In this document: piece by piece, positions 50,557 through 59,494 of the stretch
Layout of the letters: every line of letters starts with the position of its first letter
Numbering within the stretch: position 1 is the first letter of the stretch
Notes under the pieces: model-generated
The model's input: the letters and a program-made list of their open reading frames with translations, nothing else
Database searches by the model: none
Told to the model about the DNA's origin: nothing
Program-made: the position numbers and the translations under genes
Assembly (NCBI GenBank): GCA_910579155.1
Contig: CAJTTS010000005.1
Location: forward strand, 1 to 64,000
Direction: 5' to 3'
DNA from: an uncultured Oscillospiraceae bacterium
Lineage (GTDB): Bacteria > Bacillota_A > Clostridia > Oscillospirales > Oscillospiraceae
DNA length: 64,000 nucleotides

Positions 50557-52551
50557 GTGAAAGCAAAAAGCAAGCTTTTGGCGCTGTTGCTGGCTCTGGT
50601 GATGGTGTTCGGCATGGCCTTGCCCGCCTTCGCGGCGGACGATGCGGCTACCCCGAGTTCTGAGCCCACCATGACCGAAGCTCCGGCATCGAGCGCCGAA
50701 CCCGAGGAGAGCGGGCCCGTGGAGTCCGCAGACCCGGAGGAGTCCACCGCGGTGGACGAGGACAGCTCCGCTGACGCGGAGCTGAAGGACGTTATCGTCA
50801 TCCTCCACACCAACGACGTGCACGGCGGCATCGAGGGCTACGCCAAGTTGGCGGCGCTGAAGGCCGAGTACGAGGCCAAGGGCGCCGTGGTGCTGCTGAT
50901 GGATGCCGGTGATTTCAGCCAGGGCGAGACCAGCGTCAGCGTCTCCGAGGGCGCCACCGCCATCGAACTGATGAACCTGGTGGGCTACGATGTGGCCGCC
51001 CCCGGCAACCATGAGTTCGACTACGGCTACGCCAATCTGAAGGAGTTGGAGAAGGCCGCTGACTTCCCCATCCTGGCTGCCAACATCAAGTACGAGGGCA
51101 AGACCGCCTTTGGCGACCACATCGTGCTGACCGCCGGTGAGAAGAAAATCGGCGTGTTTGGCCTGGACACCCCTGAGACCGCTACCAAGACCAACCCCGC
51201 CAAGATCAAGGGCGTCACCTTCGTGGGCGGCAAGGACATGTACACCCTGGCTCAGGCCGAGGTGAAGGCGCTCCAGGACGAGGGCTGTGATTACATCATC
51301 TGCCTGGGCCACCTGGGCATCGACGACGAGTCCGCCGCCGAGGGCAACCGCTCCATCGACCTGTTGAAGGAAGTCACCGGCATCGACGTGTTCATCGACG
51401 GCCACTCCCACTCTACCCTGGAGCAGGTTAAGGCGGCCACCGACGGCACCGGCAAGGTGGGCGACACCTACCTGACCTCCACCGGCACCAAGCTGGCCAA
51501 CGTGGGGTGTGTCACGCTGGACGGCGAAACCATCACCGTGGAGAACATCGACATCAGCGAGTATGAGGCTGCCGACGAGGACATCGCCACCCGGGCCAAG
51601 GAGATCCGGGACGAGATCAAGGAAGAGTACGGCGCCACCTTCGCCACCTCTGAGGTGGACCTGAACGGCGACCGCGACCCCGGCAACCGCACTGAAGAGA
51701 CCAACCTGGGCGACCTGATTACCGACGCCATGGTGTGGCTGGTCACCAAGGACGGCGGCCTGGAGGTGGATGACGACCATGTGGTGGCCATCACCAACGG
51801 CGGCGGTATCCGTGCGGCCATCAAGAAGGGTGACATCACCAAGAACGACGTGAATACCGTGCTGCCCTTCGGCAACACTGTGGCCGTGGTCTATGTCACC
51901 GGCGAGGAGCTGCTGGAGGCGCTGGAGGCTTCCACCTACTGCACTCCCACCGCCGTGGGCGGCTTCCCCCAGATCGCCGGCATGAACATCACCGTGGACA
52001 CCACCAAAGAGTTTGACGAGGGCGACCTGTACCCCGACACCACCTATCACGCCCCCGCCTCCATCCAGCGCGTGAGCGTGGATTCCGTCAACGGCAATGA
52101 GTTCTCCCTGACCGACACCTACGCGGTCATCAGCAACGACTTCTGCGCCGCCGGCGGCGACACCTACTACGCTTTCTCCGTGGCCACCGTGGTGGACACC
52201 GGCGTGGCGCTGGATGTGGCGCTGATGGAGTACATCACCGAGGAGCTGGACGGCGTCATCGGCGAGGACTATGCCGAGCCCGCCGGCCGCATCACTGTGG
52301 TGACGGCTGCCGTGGAGCCCGAACCCACCGAGCCAGAGCCCACCGAACCCGAGCCCACTGAGCCGGAACCCGTGGAGCCCCAGCCCGAGGGCGCCTACAC
52401 CGTGGTGCGCGGCGACTCCCTCTGGAAGATCGCCAAGGACCAGTACGGCAGCGGTTCTAAGTGGACCGTGATTTACGAGGCCAACAAGGACGTCATCAAG
52501 GACGCCAATCAGATCTGGCCCGGCCAGACGCTGGTGATTCCCGCGGCGTAA
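50557..52551 (+). CDS. Secreted 5'-nucleotidase/cyclic phosphodiesterase with C-terminal LysM
   Basis: 664 residues from GTG 50557 (AAAGGTG upstream). Signal peptide ends at AFA. Metallophosphatase domain: HTNDVHGG, MDAGDFSQG, GNHEFDYG (Asn151-His152-Glu153) and GHSHS supply the metal ligands. The C-terminal 5'-nucleotidase domain has NLGDLITDAMVW, ITNGGGIRA and NTVLPFGNTV. An EPTEP repeat linker (about 587-610) leads to a LysM (TVVRGDSLWKIA, about 613-662) that binds peptidoglycan. It should scavenge phosphate and nucleosides from extracellular nucleotides while bound to the wall. Its own promoter and terminator. Confidence 0.95.
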   Translation: MKAKSKLLALLLALVMVFGMALPAFAADDAATPSSEPTMTEAPASSAEPEESGPVESADPEESTAVDEDSSADAELKDVIVILHTNDVHGGIEGYAKLAALKAEYEAKGAVVLLMDAGDFSQGETSVSVSEGATAIELMNLVGYDVAAPGNHEFDYGYANLKELEKAADFPILAANIKYEGKTAFGDHIVLTAGEKKIGVFGLDTPETATKTNPAKIKGVTFVGGKDMYTLAQAEVKALQDEGCDYIICLGHLGIDDESAAEGNRSIDLLKEVTGIDVFIDGHSHSTLEQVKAATDGTGKVGDTYLTSTGTKLANVGCVTLDGETITVENIDISEYEAADEDIATRAKEIRDEIKEEYGATFATSEVDLNGDRDPGNRTEETNLGDLITDAMVWLVTKDGGLEVDDDHVVAITNGGGIRAAIKKGDITKNDVNTVLPFGNTVAVVYVTGEELLEALEASTYCTPTAVGGFPQIAGMNITVDTTKEFDEGDLYPDTTYHAPASIQRVSVDSVNGNEFSLTDTYAVISNDFCAAGGDTYYAFSVATVVDTGVALDVALMEYITEELDGVIGEDYAEPAGRITVVTAAVEPEPTEPEPTEPEPTEPEPVEPQPEGAYTVVRGDSLWKIAKDQYGSGSKWTVIYEANKDVIKDANQIWPGQTLVIPAA

Positions 52552-52562
52552 GCAAACCTACA

Positions 52563-52603
52563 TAAAAAAGTCCTGACCGGAAACCCGGCCGGGACTTTTT
52601 TAT
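52563..52603. terminator. Bidirectional terminator between the nucleotidase and LCP genes
   Basis: AAAAAAGTCC...GGGACTTTTTT with inner CCGG/CCGG pairing, between convergent genes; T-runs of six on both strands. Confidence 0.85.
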
Positions 52604-52604
52604 G

Positions 52605-53630
52605 TTACGGGTGGACGATGTGCAGCGCCTTGGCGGGAATCTCCTCCTGATAGATGCCCAAGCTGTTGACCAGTTCCAGCACGGCGTTGTCATCCAACTG
52701 CCAGTAGGGAGAAATCCACTCGCCCTCCAGGGAGCCGGTAGTCAGCGCGGTGTCCAGATCCATGCCGATGGCCTGGGTGCCGAAGTAAACCATGTCGTTC
52801 AGGGGCATGGTGGTGCGGACGTACTGGCTGAAGGTGTTGATGAGGGAGGTGACGTTGGCTATGTTGGACGGAGTGATGGTCTGCTTGGCCAGAGCCACCA
52901 GGAAGGCCCGCTGGGTGGCGGCGCGACCGATGTCGGCGCTGGCGTAGCAGTTGCGGCAGCGCATGACGCCCTCCGCCTTTTTGCCGTCCAGGAGCTGATA
53001 GCCCGCAGGGATGTGGATGTACAGGTCCTGATAGGGATCCTCGTAGTCCATGTCAACCGGTACGTTGAAGTATACTCCGCCGATCTGATTGACGATGGAG
53101 GAGAAAGCCTTCAAATTCACCGACACCCAGTAGTCGATGGGTACGCCCAGCAGGTCGTGGACGGCGGCGGCCACCGCTTCCTCGCCGCCGGAGTAGGTGG
53201 CGTTGATCTTCTGGTACTTGCCGTTATAGTAGACCACCGTGTCCCGTGGGATGGAGATGAGGGAGGCGGCGCCGGCGCCGGTGTCAAAGACGCCCAGCAT
53301 GATGGTGTCGGTGCCGCCTTGGTCGGCCACTCCCAGCAGCAGGCAGGTATACACCCCGTCCCGGCGGTTGAGCACCAGGGCATCCGGGTTGGGCGTAGCG
53401 GAGGTGTCGGGATCGTCCGTCACCGCCGGGGGCGCGGAGGCGTCCGTATGGCGGTTGGGGTCAATGGTGACCTGATTGCCCACCGTGGGTTTGGGGGCGA
53501 ACAGGTTCAGGGAGGCGTAGCCCACCACCACGATGAGAGAGACGACGAAGAGCATGATATACAATCCCCTGGCCAGCCGGGAGAGGAAGGAGGGCTTTTT
53601 TTTCGCGCGTCGTTTGGGAGCAGTGCTCAT
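52605..53630 (-). CDS. LytR-CpsA-Psr (LCP) family cell-wall glycopolymer ligase
   Basis: 341 residues. A basic cytoplasmic N-terminus (KRRAKKK), one TM segment (about 21-43), then an extracellular LCP domain: NRRDGVYTCLLLGVADQGGT, ISIPRDTVVYYNG with the conserved Arg-Asp, and AVHDLLGVPIDYWVSVN. LCP enzymes transfer teichoic acid or secondary wall polymers from lipid carriers to peptidoglycan. In an SLH-bearing organism such polymers would also anchor proteins like the giant one at 3522 (inference). Only the LCP domain is present; no LytR_C. Confidence 0.92.
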   Translation of the reverse strand: MSTAPKRRAKKKPSFLSRLARGLYIMLFVVSLIVVVGYASLNLFAPKPTVGNQVTIDPNRHTDASAPPAVTDDPDTSATPNPDALVLNRRDGVYTCLLLGVADQGGTDTIMLGVFDTGAGAASLISIPRDTVVYYNGKYQKINATYSGGEEAVAAAVHDLLGVPIDYWVSVNLKAFSSIVNQIGGVYFNVPVDMDYEDPYQDLYIHIPAGYQLLDGKKAEGVMRCRNCYASADIGRAATQRAFLVALAKQTITPSNIANVTSLINTFSQYVRTTMPLNDMVYFGTQAIGMDLDTALTTGSLEGEWISPYWQLDDNAVLELVNSLGIYQEEIPAKALHIVHP

Positions 53631-53701
53631 GGAAACGGCATCCTTTCAAAATGAGGGAGTGTCGAACCCCCTCGCATTATGTCAACTTTTCAGCGTTCCT
53701 T

Positions 53702-53730
53702 AGTATAGCGGAGTTCGTTGGAAAAAACAA
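53702..53730 (-). promoter_or_regulatory. Promoter of the LCP gene
   Basis: On the minus strand TTGTTT (53725-53730), 17 bp, TATACT (53702-53707). A small hairpin (GAGGGGGT/CACTCCCTC) lies in the leader. Confidence 0.65.
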
Positions 53731-53777
53731 GGGGGAGCGGATTAAGAAATGGTAAATAAATTGCAAAAAATCCGCCC

Positions 53778-53806
53778 TTGACATTGTGCGCTCTGCCCGT
53801 TACAAT
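53778..53806 (+). promoter_or_regulatory. Promoter of the NMT1-like ABC operon
   Basis: TTGACA (53778-53783), 17 bp, TACAAT (53801-53806). The leader of about 60 nt has a GCGGG/CCCGC hairpin but no TPP-riboswitch core. Confidence 0.7.
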
Positions 53807-53873
53807 CAGAACGGTAATATTTCATACCCTGCGGGTGGGAAATGCCCGCCGGGACAAGAAAGGAACGTCAACC

Positions 53874-54962
53874 ATGAGAAAATGGAAACTGCCGGCGTTG
53901 CTGCTGGCCTTTGCCCTATTGTTCACCCTGTGCGCTTGCAAGCCGTCGGGGGAGAATCCGTCCGACGCGCCCACCGAAGAGGGGACCGTCTCGGCGGAGC
54001 CCTCCCAGGAGCCCTCCGCCGAGCCTGCCGGGACCCCCAGCCTGGCCGACGACGAGACGCCGGACGTTCGCTTTGCGGTGCTGTCCGGCCCCACCGGAGT
54101 GGGGGCGGCCAAGCTGCTGGACAATGTGAACAACCAAAATAGTCTGAACCACGCGGGCTACGCGTACACCATCGCCGCCGACAACAGCGAGCTGGTGGCG
54201 GGGCTGACCAACGGGGAGATCGACATTGCCACCGTGGCCTCCAATGTGGCGGTGAACCTGTATAACAAGACCGACGGCGGCGTGAAGATCATCGCCGTGG
54301 GTACCCTGGGCGTCCTCCATATCCTGGAGGGCAACGGCGGTACGTCCGTCAACTCTATGTCCGATCTGGCGGGCAAGACCGTCTACGCCGCAGGGCAGGG
54401 GGCCAACCCGGAGTATGTGCTGCGCTACCTGCTCCAGGCCAACGGCCTGGAGATTGGCAGGGACGTGGAGGTGGTGTTCGCCGACGCGTCCGAGATCAGC
54501 GCCAAGCTGCTGGCCGGTGAGATCGAGTGCGCCATGCTGCCCGTCCCCGCCGCCACCGCCGCCATCGCCAAGGGCGAGGGCAAGGTGCGCCAGGCCGTGG
54601 ACATGACCGAGGCGTGGGATGCGCTGCGCAACGGCAGCCAGCTCATCATGACCGCCGTGGTGGCCCGGGCGGAGTTTGCGGAGGCCCATCCCGACCGGGT
54701 GGAGGCGTTTCTCACCGACTATGAGGCGTCCATCGACTTTGTGAACAACAACGTGGACGCGGCGGCGGAGATCATTGCGGACCTGGGCATCACCCCCAGC
54801 GCGGGCATCGCCAAGCAGGCCATCCCCCAGTGCCACTTGGCGTTCATTGCCGGAGCCGATATGGTGGCCTCCATCTCCGACTACTACGCGGTGCTGTACG
54901 ACATCGACCCCGCCGCAGTGGGCGGAGCCCTGCCCGACAACGGCATCTACTGGAAGGGGTAA
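53874..54962 (+). CDS. NMT1/TauA-like substrate-binding lipoprotein
   Basis: 362 residues. Signal peptide with lipobox ending at Cys22 and an acidic/Pro-Ser linker. The mature part is a periplasmic-binding type II fold as in TauA/SsuA/ThiY: LVAGLTNGEIDIATVASNVA, SDLAGKTVYAAGQGANPEYV, and LLAGEIECAMLPVPAATA. First gene of an operon with a permease and ATPase. Ligand class (sulfonate, nitrate or pyrimidine precursor) cannot be told; the GxGxNPE-type loop is common in thiamine-precursor and related binders. Start ATG follows AAAGGAACG. Confidence 0.88.
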   Translation: MRKWKLPALLLAFALLFTLCACKPSGENPSDAPTEEGTVSAEPSQEPSAEPAGTPSLADDETPDVRFAVLSGPTGVGAAKLLDNVNNQNSLNHAGYAYTIAADNSELVAGLTNGEIDIATVASNVAVNLYNKTDGGVKIIAVGTLGVLHILEGNGGTSVNSMSDLAGKTVYAAGQGANPEYVLRYLLQANGLEIGRDVEVVFADASEISAKLLAGEIECAMLPVPAATAAIAKGEGKVRQAVDMTEAWDALRNGSQLIMTAVVARAEFAEAHPDRVEAFLTDYEASIDFVNNNVDAAAEIIADLGITPSAGIAKQAIPQCHLAFIAGADMVASISDYYAVLYDIDPAAVGGALPDNGIYWKG

Positions 54963-54966
54963 GGGT

Positions 54967-55021
54967 GTTCCTTCTGGCCGCTTTGCAGCGTGACCAAAAG
55001 GAAGCGAAAAGAACTTTTGAC
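54967..55021. repeat. Diverged member of an intergenic repeat
   Basis: GTTCCTT, a 23-nt middle, then AAAAGGAAGCGAAAAGAACTTTTGAC. The right part matches the element at 62723-62764 (AAAAGGAACCGAAAAGAACTTTTAG); the left arm is shorter. It fills much of the 132-bp gap between the binding-protein and permease genes. Confidence 0.5.
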
Positions 55022-55094
55022 TTGATTCCAACAAGGTTACCATCAAAAAGAGTTCATATGGCGACGGAATGGCGCTTGCCGGTGGTTTAAGGGT

Positions 55095-55829
55095 ATGAAG
55101 AAACTCCTTGAAAATTTAATTCCGCCGGTATTTTGGCTGGCCGTGTGGGAGATCGCCGCCCTGGCCGTGGGCCGGGAGTTGCTGCTCCCCGGCCCGGCCC
55201 GGGTGGGGGAGAGCCTGCTCGCTCTGGCCCGGACCGTCGATTTCTGGCTGTCGGTGGGGACGACCTTGGGGCGGGTGCTCCTGGGCCTGGCCTGGGGGAC
55301 GCTGATGGGGACGGCTTTGGCCTTCCTCACCCATTTCTCGCGCTGGGCGGACCGGCTGGTATCCCCGGCTGTCCGGGTGGTACGGGCTACGCCGGTGGTG
55401 TCCTTCATTCTGCTGGTGTACCTGTGGGTGTCGCGCTGGGCCATCCCCTGGGTCATCGCGGGGCTGATGGTACTGCCGGTGGTGTGGGGGACGCTGTCGG
55501 CGGGGCTGGCCAATCTGGACGGCAAGCTGCTGGAATTGGCCCGCGCCTACCGCTTCTCCCGGATCAAAACCCTGCGGTTGGTCTATCTGCCATCCCTGCG
55601 GCCCCATTTCTGCGCCGGACTGCTCACCGCCTTTGGACTGGCCTGGAAGTCGGGCGTTGCGGCGGAGGTGATTTGCCCGCCCGTCCATGCCATGGGCTCC
55701 CGCATCCAGCAGGCGAAGTTGGGACTGGAGACGGCGGACCTGTTCGCCTGGACCCTCGCCATCATCGTGCTCTCCCTGACACTGGAAGGGCTGCTCCGCC
55801 GGGTGCTGGAGAGGAGGAACAGAGCGTGA
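55095..55829 (+). CDS. ABC transporter permease (TauC/SsuC-like)
   Basis: 244 residues with about six TM segments. The EAA-type coupling loop reads [20 protein letters not shown] (about 149-168). Typical length for the TauC/SsuC/ThiX group. No good ribosome binding site directly before ATG 55095 (AAGGGT at 55090 is weak). It overlaps the ATPase gene by 4 bases (GTGA), showing translational coupling. Confidence 0.88.
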   Translation: MKKLLENLIPPVFWLAVWEIAALAVGRELLLPGPARVGESLLALARTVDFWLSVGTTLGRVLLGLAWGTLMGTALAFLTHFSRWADRLVSPAVRVVRATPVVSFILLVYLWVSRWAIPWVIAGLMVLPVVWGTLSAGLANLDGKLLELARAYRFSRIKTLRLVYLPSLRPHFCAGLLTAFGLAWKSGVAAEVICPPVHAMGSRIQQAKLGLETADLFAWTLAIIVLSLTLEGLLRRVLERRNRA

Positions 55830-56407
55830 TAAAACTGCTGGAATTAACGCTTCGTTATGGGGATAAGCTGGTGCTGGACCGTTTTTCCCTGGAAATCCCG
55901 GACCGGGGCCTCACCGCCCTCGACGGCCCCTCGGGCTGCGGCAAGACCACCCTGCTGCGGGTGATGGCGGGGCTGGCAAAGACAGAGGGCGGCACGGTGT
56001 CCGGCGTGGACCCGGCCCGGACGGCCTTTTTGTTCCAGGAGGACCGCCTGCTGCCCTGGCGGACCGTGTCCCAGAACATCACCGACGTGCTCCCCAAAAG
56101 CCGCGCGGGGGAGGTGGGCCGCTGGATGGCCTTTGCCGAACTGGAGGGGGAGGGGGACGCGTACCCTGCCTCCCTGTCCGGCGGCATGGCCCGGCGGCTG
56201 GCCCTGGCCCGGTGCGCGGCGCTGGGCGGGGAGCTGCTTTTGCTGGACGAGCCCTTCGCCGGGGTGGACCGGTCGCGGGCGGCGCACATCTTGGACCGCT
56301 TGCGGGGGTTGGACGTGCCCATTGTCATGGCCACCCATCAGCCCCAGGTGCTGGCGGCCTGCGACGCCATCATTGCCCTGGACGGCCCGCCGCTGAGACG
56401 GGTATAA
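55826..56407 (+). CDS. ABC transporter ATP-binding protein, short form
   Basis: 193 residues from GTG 55826. Walker [11 protein letters not shown]-loop [14 protein letters not shown], signature [14 protein letters not shown], Walker B LLLLDEPF and switch His in ATHQ are all present. At 193 residues it is shorter than the usual 240-260 of the TauB/SsuB group, having only the minimal core; the helical and C-terminal parts are trimmed, but no motif is lost. Completes the binding protein-permease-ATPase importer. Confidence 0.9.
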   Translation: MIKLLELTLRYGDKLVLDRFSLEIPDRGLTALDGPSGCGKTTLLRVMAGLAKTEGGTVSGVDPARTAFLFQEDRLLPWRTVSQNITDVLPKSRAGEVGRWMAFAELEGEGDAYPASLSGGMARRLALARCAALGGELLLLDEPFAGVDRSRAAHILDRLRGLDVPIVMATHQPQVLAACDAIIALDGPPLRRV

Positions 56408-56438
56408 AAAATCCCTGCTGGATTCAGCAGGGATTTTT
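56406..56438. terminator. Bidirectional terminator after the ABC operon
   Basis: 14-bp stem AAAAATCCCTGCTG/CAGCAGGGATTTTT with a GATT loop, between convergent genes. Confidence 0.9.
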
Positions 56439-56439
56439 G

Positions 56440-57081
56440 CTATGTCAGAATCCACCTTTGCCCGTCCGGCATGAACATCAGGGCCCCTGGAATCCGCTCA
56501 ATGATTTCTCCTGTGCGCATATTCCGCACGAGGGTTTCCTCCCAATATTCCGGGTTCTCCTCCCAGGAGGAAAAGTACAGATTTTCCTGGCTCCGGAACA
56601 GAAAAGCGCCTCTCCCGTCTGTTTGAAATGCGACGCTTTCCGGCCATATGATTTGGAATTTGTCGTCCTTCCCCTCCCGTGTCAGCATCAGCGGCTCGGT
56701 TTTCAGCATCAGGTTATAGCAGTCCTCCACGGTGGACAGGGGGATTTCCACCAGCATGGACACCTGGCCCGGCGCGTCGTCATATTGGAGAATCCGGATT
56801 TGACCGGCGGGAAAATCCACCAGCAGGATGGTGATTTTGCCCTGATAGAAGATGGGACGCCCGAAATACTGTCCCTGCTTTGCGGCGATGGGCTGGACGG
56901 CCCGTCCGTCCGGGTAATGGACGAAAATCAGCTTGTTCCGGTTTACAGGGTGCCCGTCCCGGAAAAGCTCCTCCGCCTCGTACAGGTCGCCGCTGGCGTA
57001 GTCCGTCCCCCAATACCACGCTCCGCGGCTGCCGTCCAGCGGCTCGATGTAGGTGATTCCCTGTGTCTCGATTCGTTTCAC
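56440..57081 (-). CDS. Hypothetical protein, 213 aa
   Basis: Begins at GTG (MKRIETQGITYIEPLDG). No signal peptide, TM or recognised domain. Alternating beta-rich sequence with several Trp and Tyr (RGAWYWGTDYASGDLYEA, FYQGKITILLVDFPAGQI, RNMRTGEIIERIPG) suggests a beta-propeller or barrel-like fold. The ribosome binding site AAGGAG overlaps the stop region of the upstream P-type-ATPase-like gene (10-base gap), so the two are co-transcribed and may work together. Confidence 0.7.
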   Translation of the reverse strand: MKRIETQGITYIEPLDGSRGAWYWGTDYASGDLYEAEELFRDGHPVNRNKLIFVHYPDGRAVQPIAAKQGQYFGRPIFYQGKITILLVDFPAGQIRILQYDDAPGQVSMLVEIPLSTVEDCYNLMLKTEPLMLTREGKDDKFQIIWPESVAFQTDGRGAFLFRSQENLYFSSWEENPEYWEETLVRNMRTGEIIERIPGALMFMPDGQRWILT

Positions 57082-57091
57082 AGCGTGCTCC

Positions 57092-59212
57092 TTAATATTG
57101 ATTCACCCAGTTGGTGATGAGCCACTGGGGTACCAGCCACGCGGCCATGAAGATGAGGAAATTGGTTACCGTCAGCGAGGCGTAGGCCCCCACCGACGTG
57201 AGGTAGAAGGTGAGGCACAGCCCGACTGCCGACCCGGCCATGGTAAAGACCAGCCCCAGCAGGACGGCCAGCCGCAGCCGCCGCCCCCCCACCACCGCGT
57301 CGCAGTAGACGCTGAGCCCCTCCCGGCTGAGCAGGGCCACCAGGCCCCCCACCTCGTCCGGGTCGGGTTTGGACAGCTCCAGCCGCCGCCCCACCGGCGG
57401 AAACTCCATCTTGTCCACCGGCAGGCGGAACTTCTGCCCCAGCAGAGCGGGGATCAGGTTGGGGTCCCGGGTGGCCAGCACCGGGGCGGTCCTGGCTTTC
57501 ATCAGGGCGGACAGGCTGGGGTTCACCGCGCCGCTCATGGCGTAGTTCAGCAAAAACAGCCCGGACAACTGGCCGTTGATGGCGCAGAAAATGGCGTTTT
57601 TGATGTTATGTCCCGGAGGCAGGGGCACCTCCATCAAATGCATGTAAGCGGCGGTGCCCACCAGCACCTCCTGGTTTCGGATGACGCCGGAGGCCCCGCC
57701 CTCATGCCACTCCAAACCGGATACCTCCCGATACAGGGCCCCGTGGGTACGCAGCAGGTCGTGGAAGGGGCGGGTCAGGCCGCAGTCCATCACGCGGATG
57801 ATGGTGGCGGTGTAGCCCACTACCTTCTCCGTGGCCGCGCCGCCGAACACCTTTACCTGGGCCACATACACCGAGCCGGTGGGGAACAGGTCCAGGTCGC
57901 TGACGATGACGCCGCCCGGACTGCACCGGGACGCGCCCGCCCAGCCCGCCAGGGCGGCGCCAACCTTGTGCAGCCGCTCGGCCAGCTTCCGATAGGGCAG
58001 GGCGAAGACCAGCAGGGCGGTCCAGGAACCCGCGGCGGTGAAGCAGGCGGAGGCGGCCCACCAGAACCGCTCCGGGGCCTCCTGCCCCACGGAGGCCATC
58101 AGGGCGCAGAGCATCGCCCCCAGCAGCAGCAGGGGGGCGGCGAAGCGGTAGGCGGCGTGGCCGCCGTCCTCCAACTGGAGCTGGCTGCCGAAACCCAGGC
58201 TGGTGCCGGAAATCTTGGTGTAGGTGGGCTTGTTGGACCACAGGGTCTCGTCCATGGACACCACATAGGGTGTTTTGGTCTGGGAGGCGGCTTTGGCGGA
58301 CAGGCGGTTGCCCTTCCTCCGGGCGTGCTCTCCCCGGAGGGCGATGGCCAGTCCCAGGGCGGTCACCGCCGAGAAGGGCAGAAAACCGTTCCGGTTCTCC
58401 TGTCCGGGGGCGGTGAGGCCGTCGGCCAGGGTGAAGAAGAAGGCGAACATCAGCACGCTCTCTGCCTGGGGGCGCAGGGTGAAAAACTGGTTTGCCCCGG
58501 CGGCGATAATATCATAGCACAACAGCCCCGTGAGGAACAGCAGGGCGGTGAGTACCCAACAGCGAAGCTGGAACACCCCGATATCCAGCGCTGTCAGCTC
58601 CCCGGCCAAAGGGTTCCAGGACAAAAAGGGTAGTTCCAGGGAGCACAAAACGGCGGTGAGTGCCGTCAATGTGGCGAGCTTGACTCGGACGCCCTGCCCC
58701 TTGAGGCCCTTGGAGTACTGTGCCACCAGCTTGGCGGGGGGCGTGTCCGGGGGCAGATTCCTGGGCTTGACCACCCGCAGCTTGGGGCGGCGGGGGATGG
58801 GAGCGTCCTCGCCGGGCAGCTCCTCCTTGTCCACGCCAGGGGTGTACTTTTCCGCCTTTAGCGCCTCCGGGTCGGGCTCGGCCTGGTCGTACATGTGGTC
58901 GGCGAAGTGGTCGGCACGGCGCAGCAGGGTGTGGAGGCGGGCTCCGATGGCCCGACCCACATTCTCGGGTACGATCTCGGGGACGGGTCCGGCGGGCTTG
59001 TCCGGCTTTTGGGGAGGCTTCTTCACCTCCCGGATGGGCGGGCGGGGCGCGTCGTCCGGCTCCTCCTCAGGGGGCGGGGTGGGGCGGTCCTCCGCCGGAA
59101 ACTCCACCACCTTCTTGGACGGCGCTTTTTGGTACTTGCCGGAGCCGTACTCGGCCAGGATGTCCTCCAGGTCGTAGGACGGCCCGCGGTTTTTATCCTT
59201 GTCGTCAGCCAT
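57092..59212 (-). CDS. Membrane protein resembling a P-type ATPase with degenerate catalytic motifs
   Basis: 706 residues. N-terminus acidic and Pro-rich (about 1-165), then hydrophobic segments near 175-200, 218-237, 255-270, 280-300, 345-365, 372-395 and two or three near the C-terminus (about 640-700). Between them is a cytosolic region whose landmarks follow P1-type ATPases: VIVSDLDLFPTG at about 435-446 sits where V-x-DKTGT-L-T-x-G belongs, GVIRNQEVLVGTAAYM where the N-domain G-x-V-x-V-G-x-x-x-x-M belongs, AINGQLSGLFLL, and PVLATRDPN where T-G-D-N is expected. Asp439 remains but K-T-G-T is lost. Probably not an ion pump; function unknown. AAGGAGG before ATG. Confidence 0.6.
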   Translation of the reverse strand: MADDKDKNRGPSYDLEDILAEYGSGKYQKAPSKKVVEFPAEDRPTPPPEEEPDDAPRPPIREVKKPPQKPDKPAGPVPEIVPENVGRAIGARLHTLLRRADHFADHMYDQAEPDPEALKAEKYTPGVDKEELPGEDAPIPRRPKLRVVKPRNLPPDTPPAKLVAQYSKGLKGQGVRVKLATLTALTAVLCSLELPFLSWNPLAGELTALDIGVFQLRCWVLTALLFLTGLLCYDIIAAGANQFFTLRPQAESVLMFAFFFTLADGLTAPGQENRNGFLPFSAVTALGLAIALRGEHARRKGNRLSAKAASQTKTPYVVSMDETLWSNKPTYTKISGTSLGFGSQLQLEDGGHAAYRFAAPLLLLGAMLCALMASVGQEAPERFWWAASACFTAAGSWTALLVFALPYRKLAERLHKVGAALAGWAGASRCSPGGVIVSDLDLFPTGSVYVAQVKVFGGAATEKVVGYTATIIRVMDCGLTRPFHDLLRTHGALYREVSGLEWHEGGASGVIRNQEVLVGTAAYMHLMEVPLPPGHNIKNAIFCAINGQLSGLFLLNYAMSGAVNPSLSALMKARTAPVLATRDPNLIPALLGQKFRLPVDKMEFPPVGRRLELSKPDPDEVGGLVALLSREGLSVYCDAVVGGRRLRLAVLLGLVFTMAGSAVGLCLTFYLTSVGAYASLTVTNFLIFMAAWLVPQWLITNWVNQY

Positions 59213-59277
59213 AGGCTGCCTCCTTTTCTCGTGCGTGGGCAGGGGTGTGCCCTATCCCGCACCGTGGGCAGAGGATG

Positions 59278-59478
59278 GACACTCCCCCACGCGGGGACGG
59301 TCGGAACGGGGAACGGAGGGGCGGAGTGCCCTTCTCCTGTGGGGACGACTCGAACAGGACATGCAAAAAGAATAAGGTTTCTGCCCGACCCGGTCTGAAC
59401 TGTCCCCACAGGAGAAGGGTACGCCGTCCCTGCCAAATATGGCGGCGTAAACTGTCCCTGCGTGGGGAGGGGCCGCTC
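59278..59478. repeat. Long imperfect inverted repeat
   Basis: Inner arms 59329-59346 and 59402-59419 are an exact 18-bp inverted repeat (CCCTTCTCCTGTGGGGAC). Outer arms 59283-59301 and 59451-59468 pair imperfectly (TCCCCCACGCGGGGACGGT against ACTGTCCCTGCGTGGGGA). The middle 55 nt is A/T-richer. It fills the 282-bp gap between rlmB and the P-type-like gene, both on the minus strand. It may be a MITE-like element, a relic, or a structured RNA. Confidence 0.6.
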
Positions 59479-59494
59479 TCCGCATAGCAGCGTT

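Noticed and set aside
53807..53873. TPP riboswitch before the NMT1-like ABC operon
   Set aside because: No CUGAGA-type core and the leader is too short.
57053..58633. 526-codon plus-strand frame opposite the P-type-like gene
   Set aside because: Gly/Gln/His-rich shadow; no start signals, and the minus strand shows proper membrane segments.
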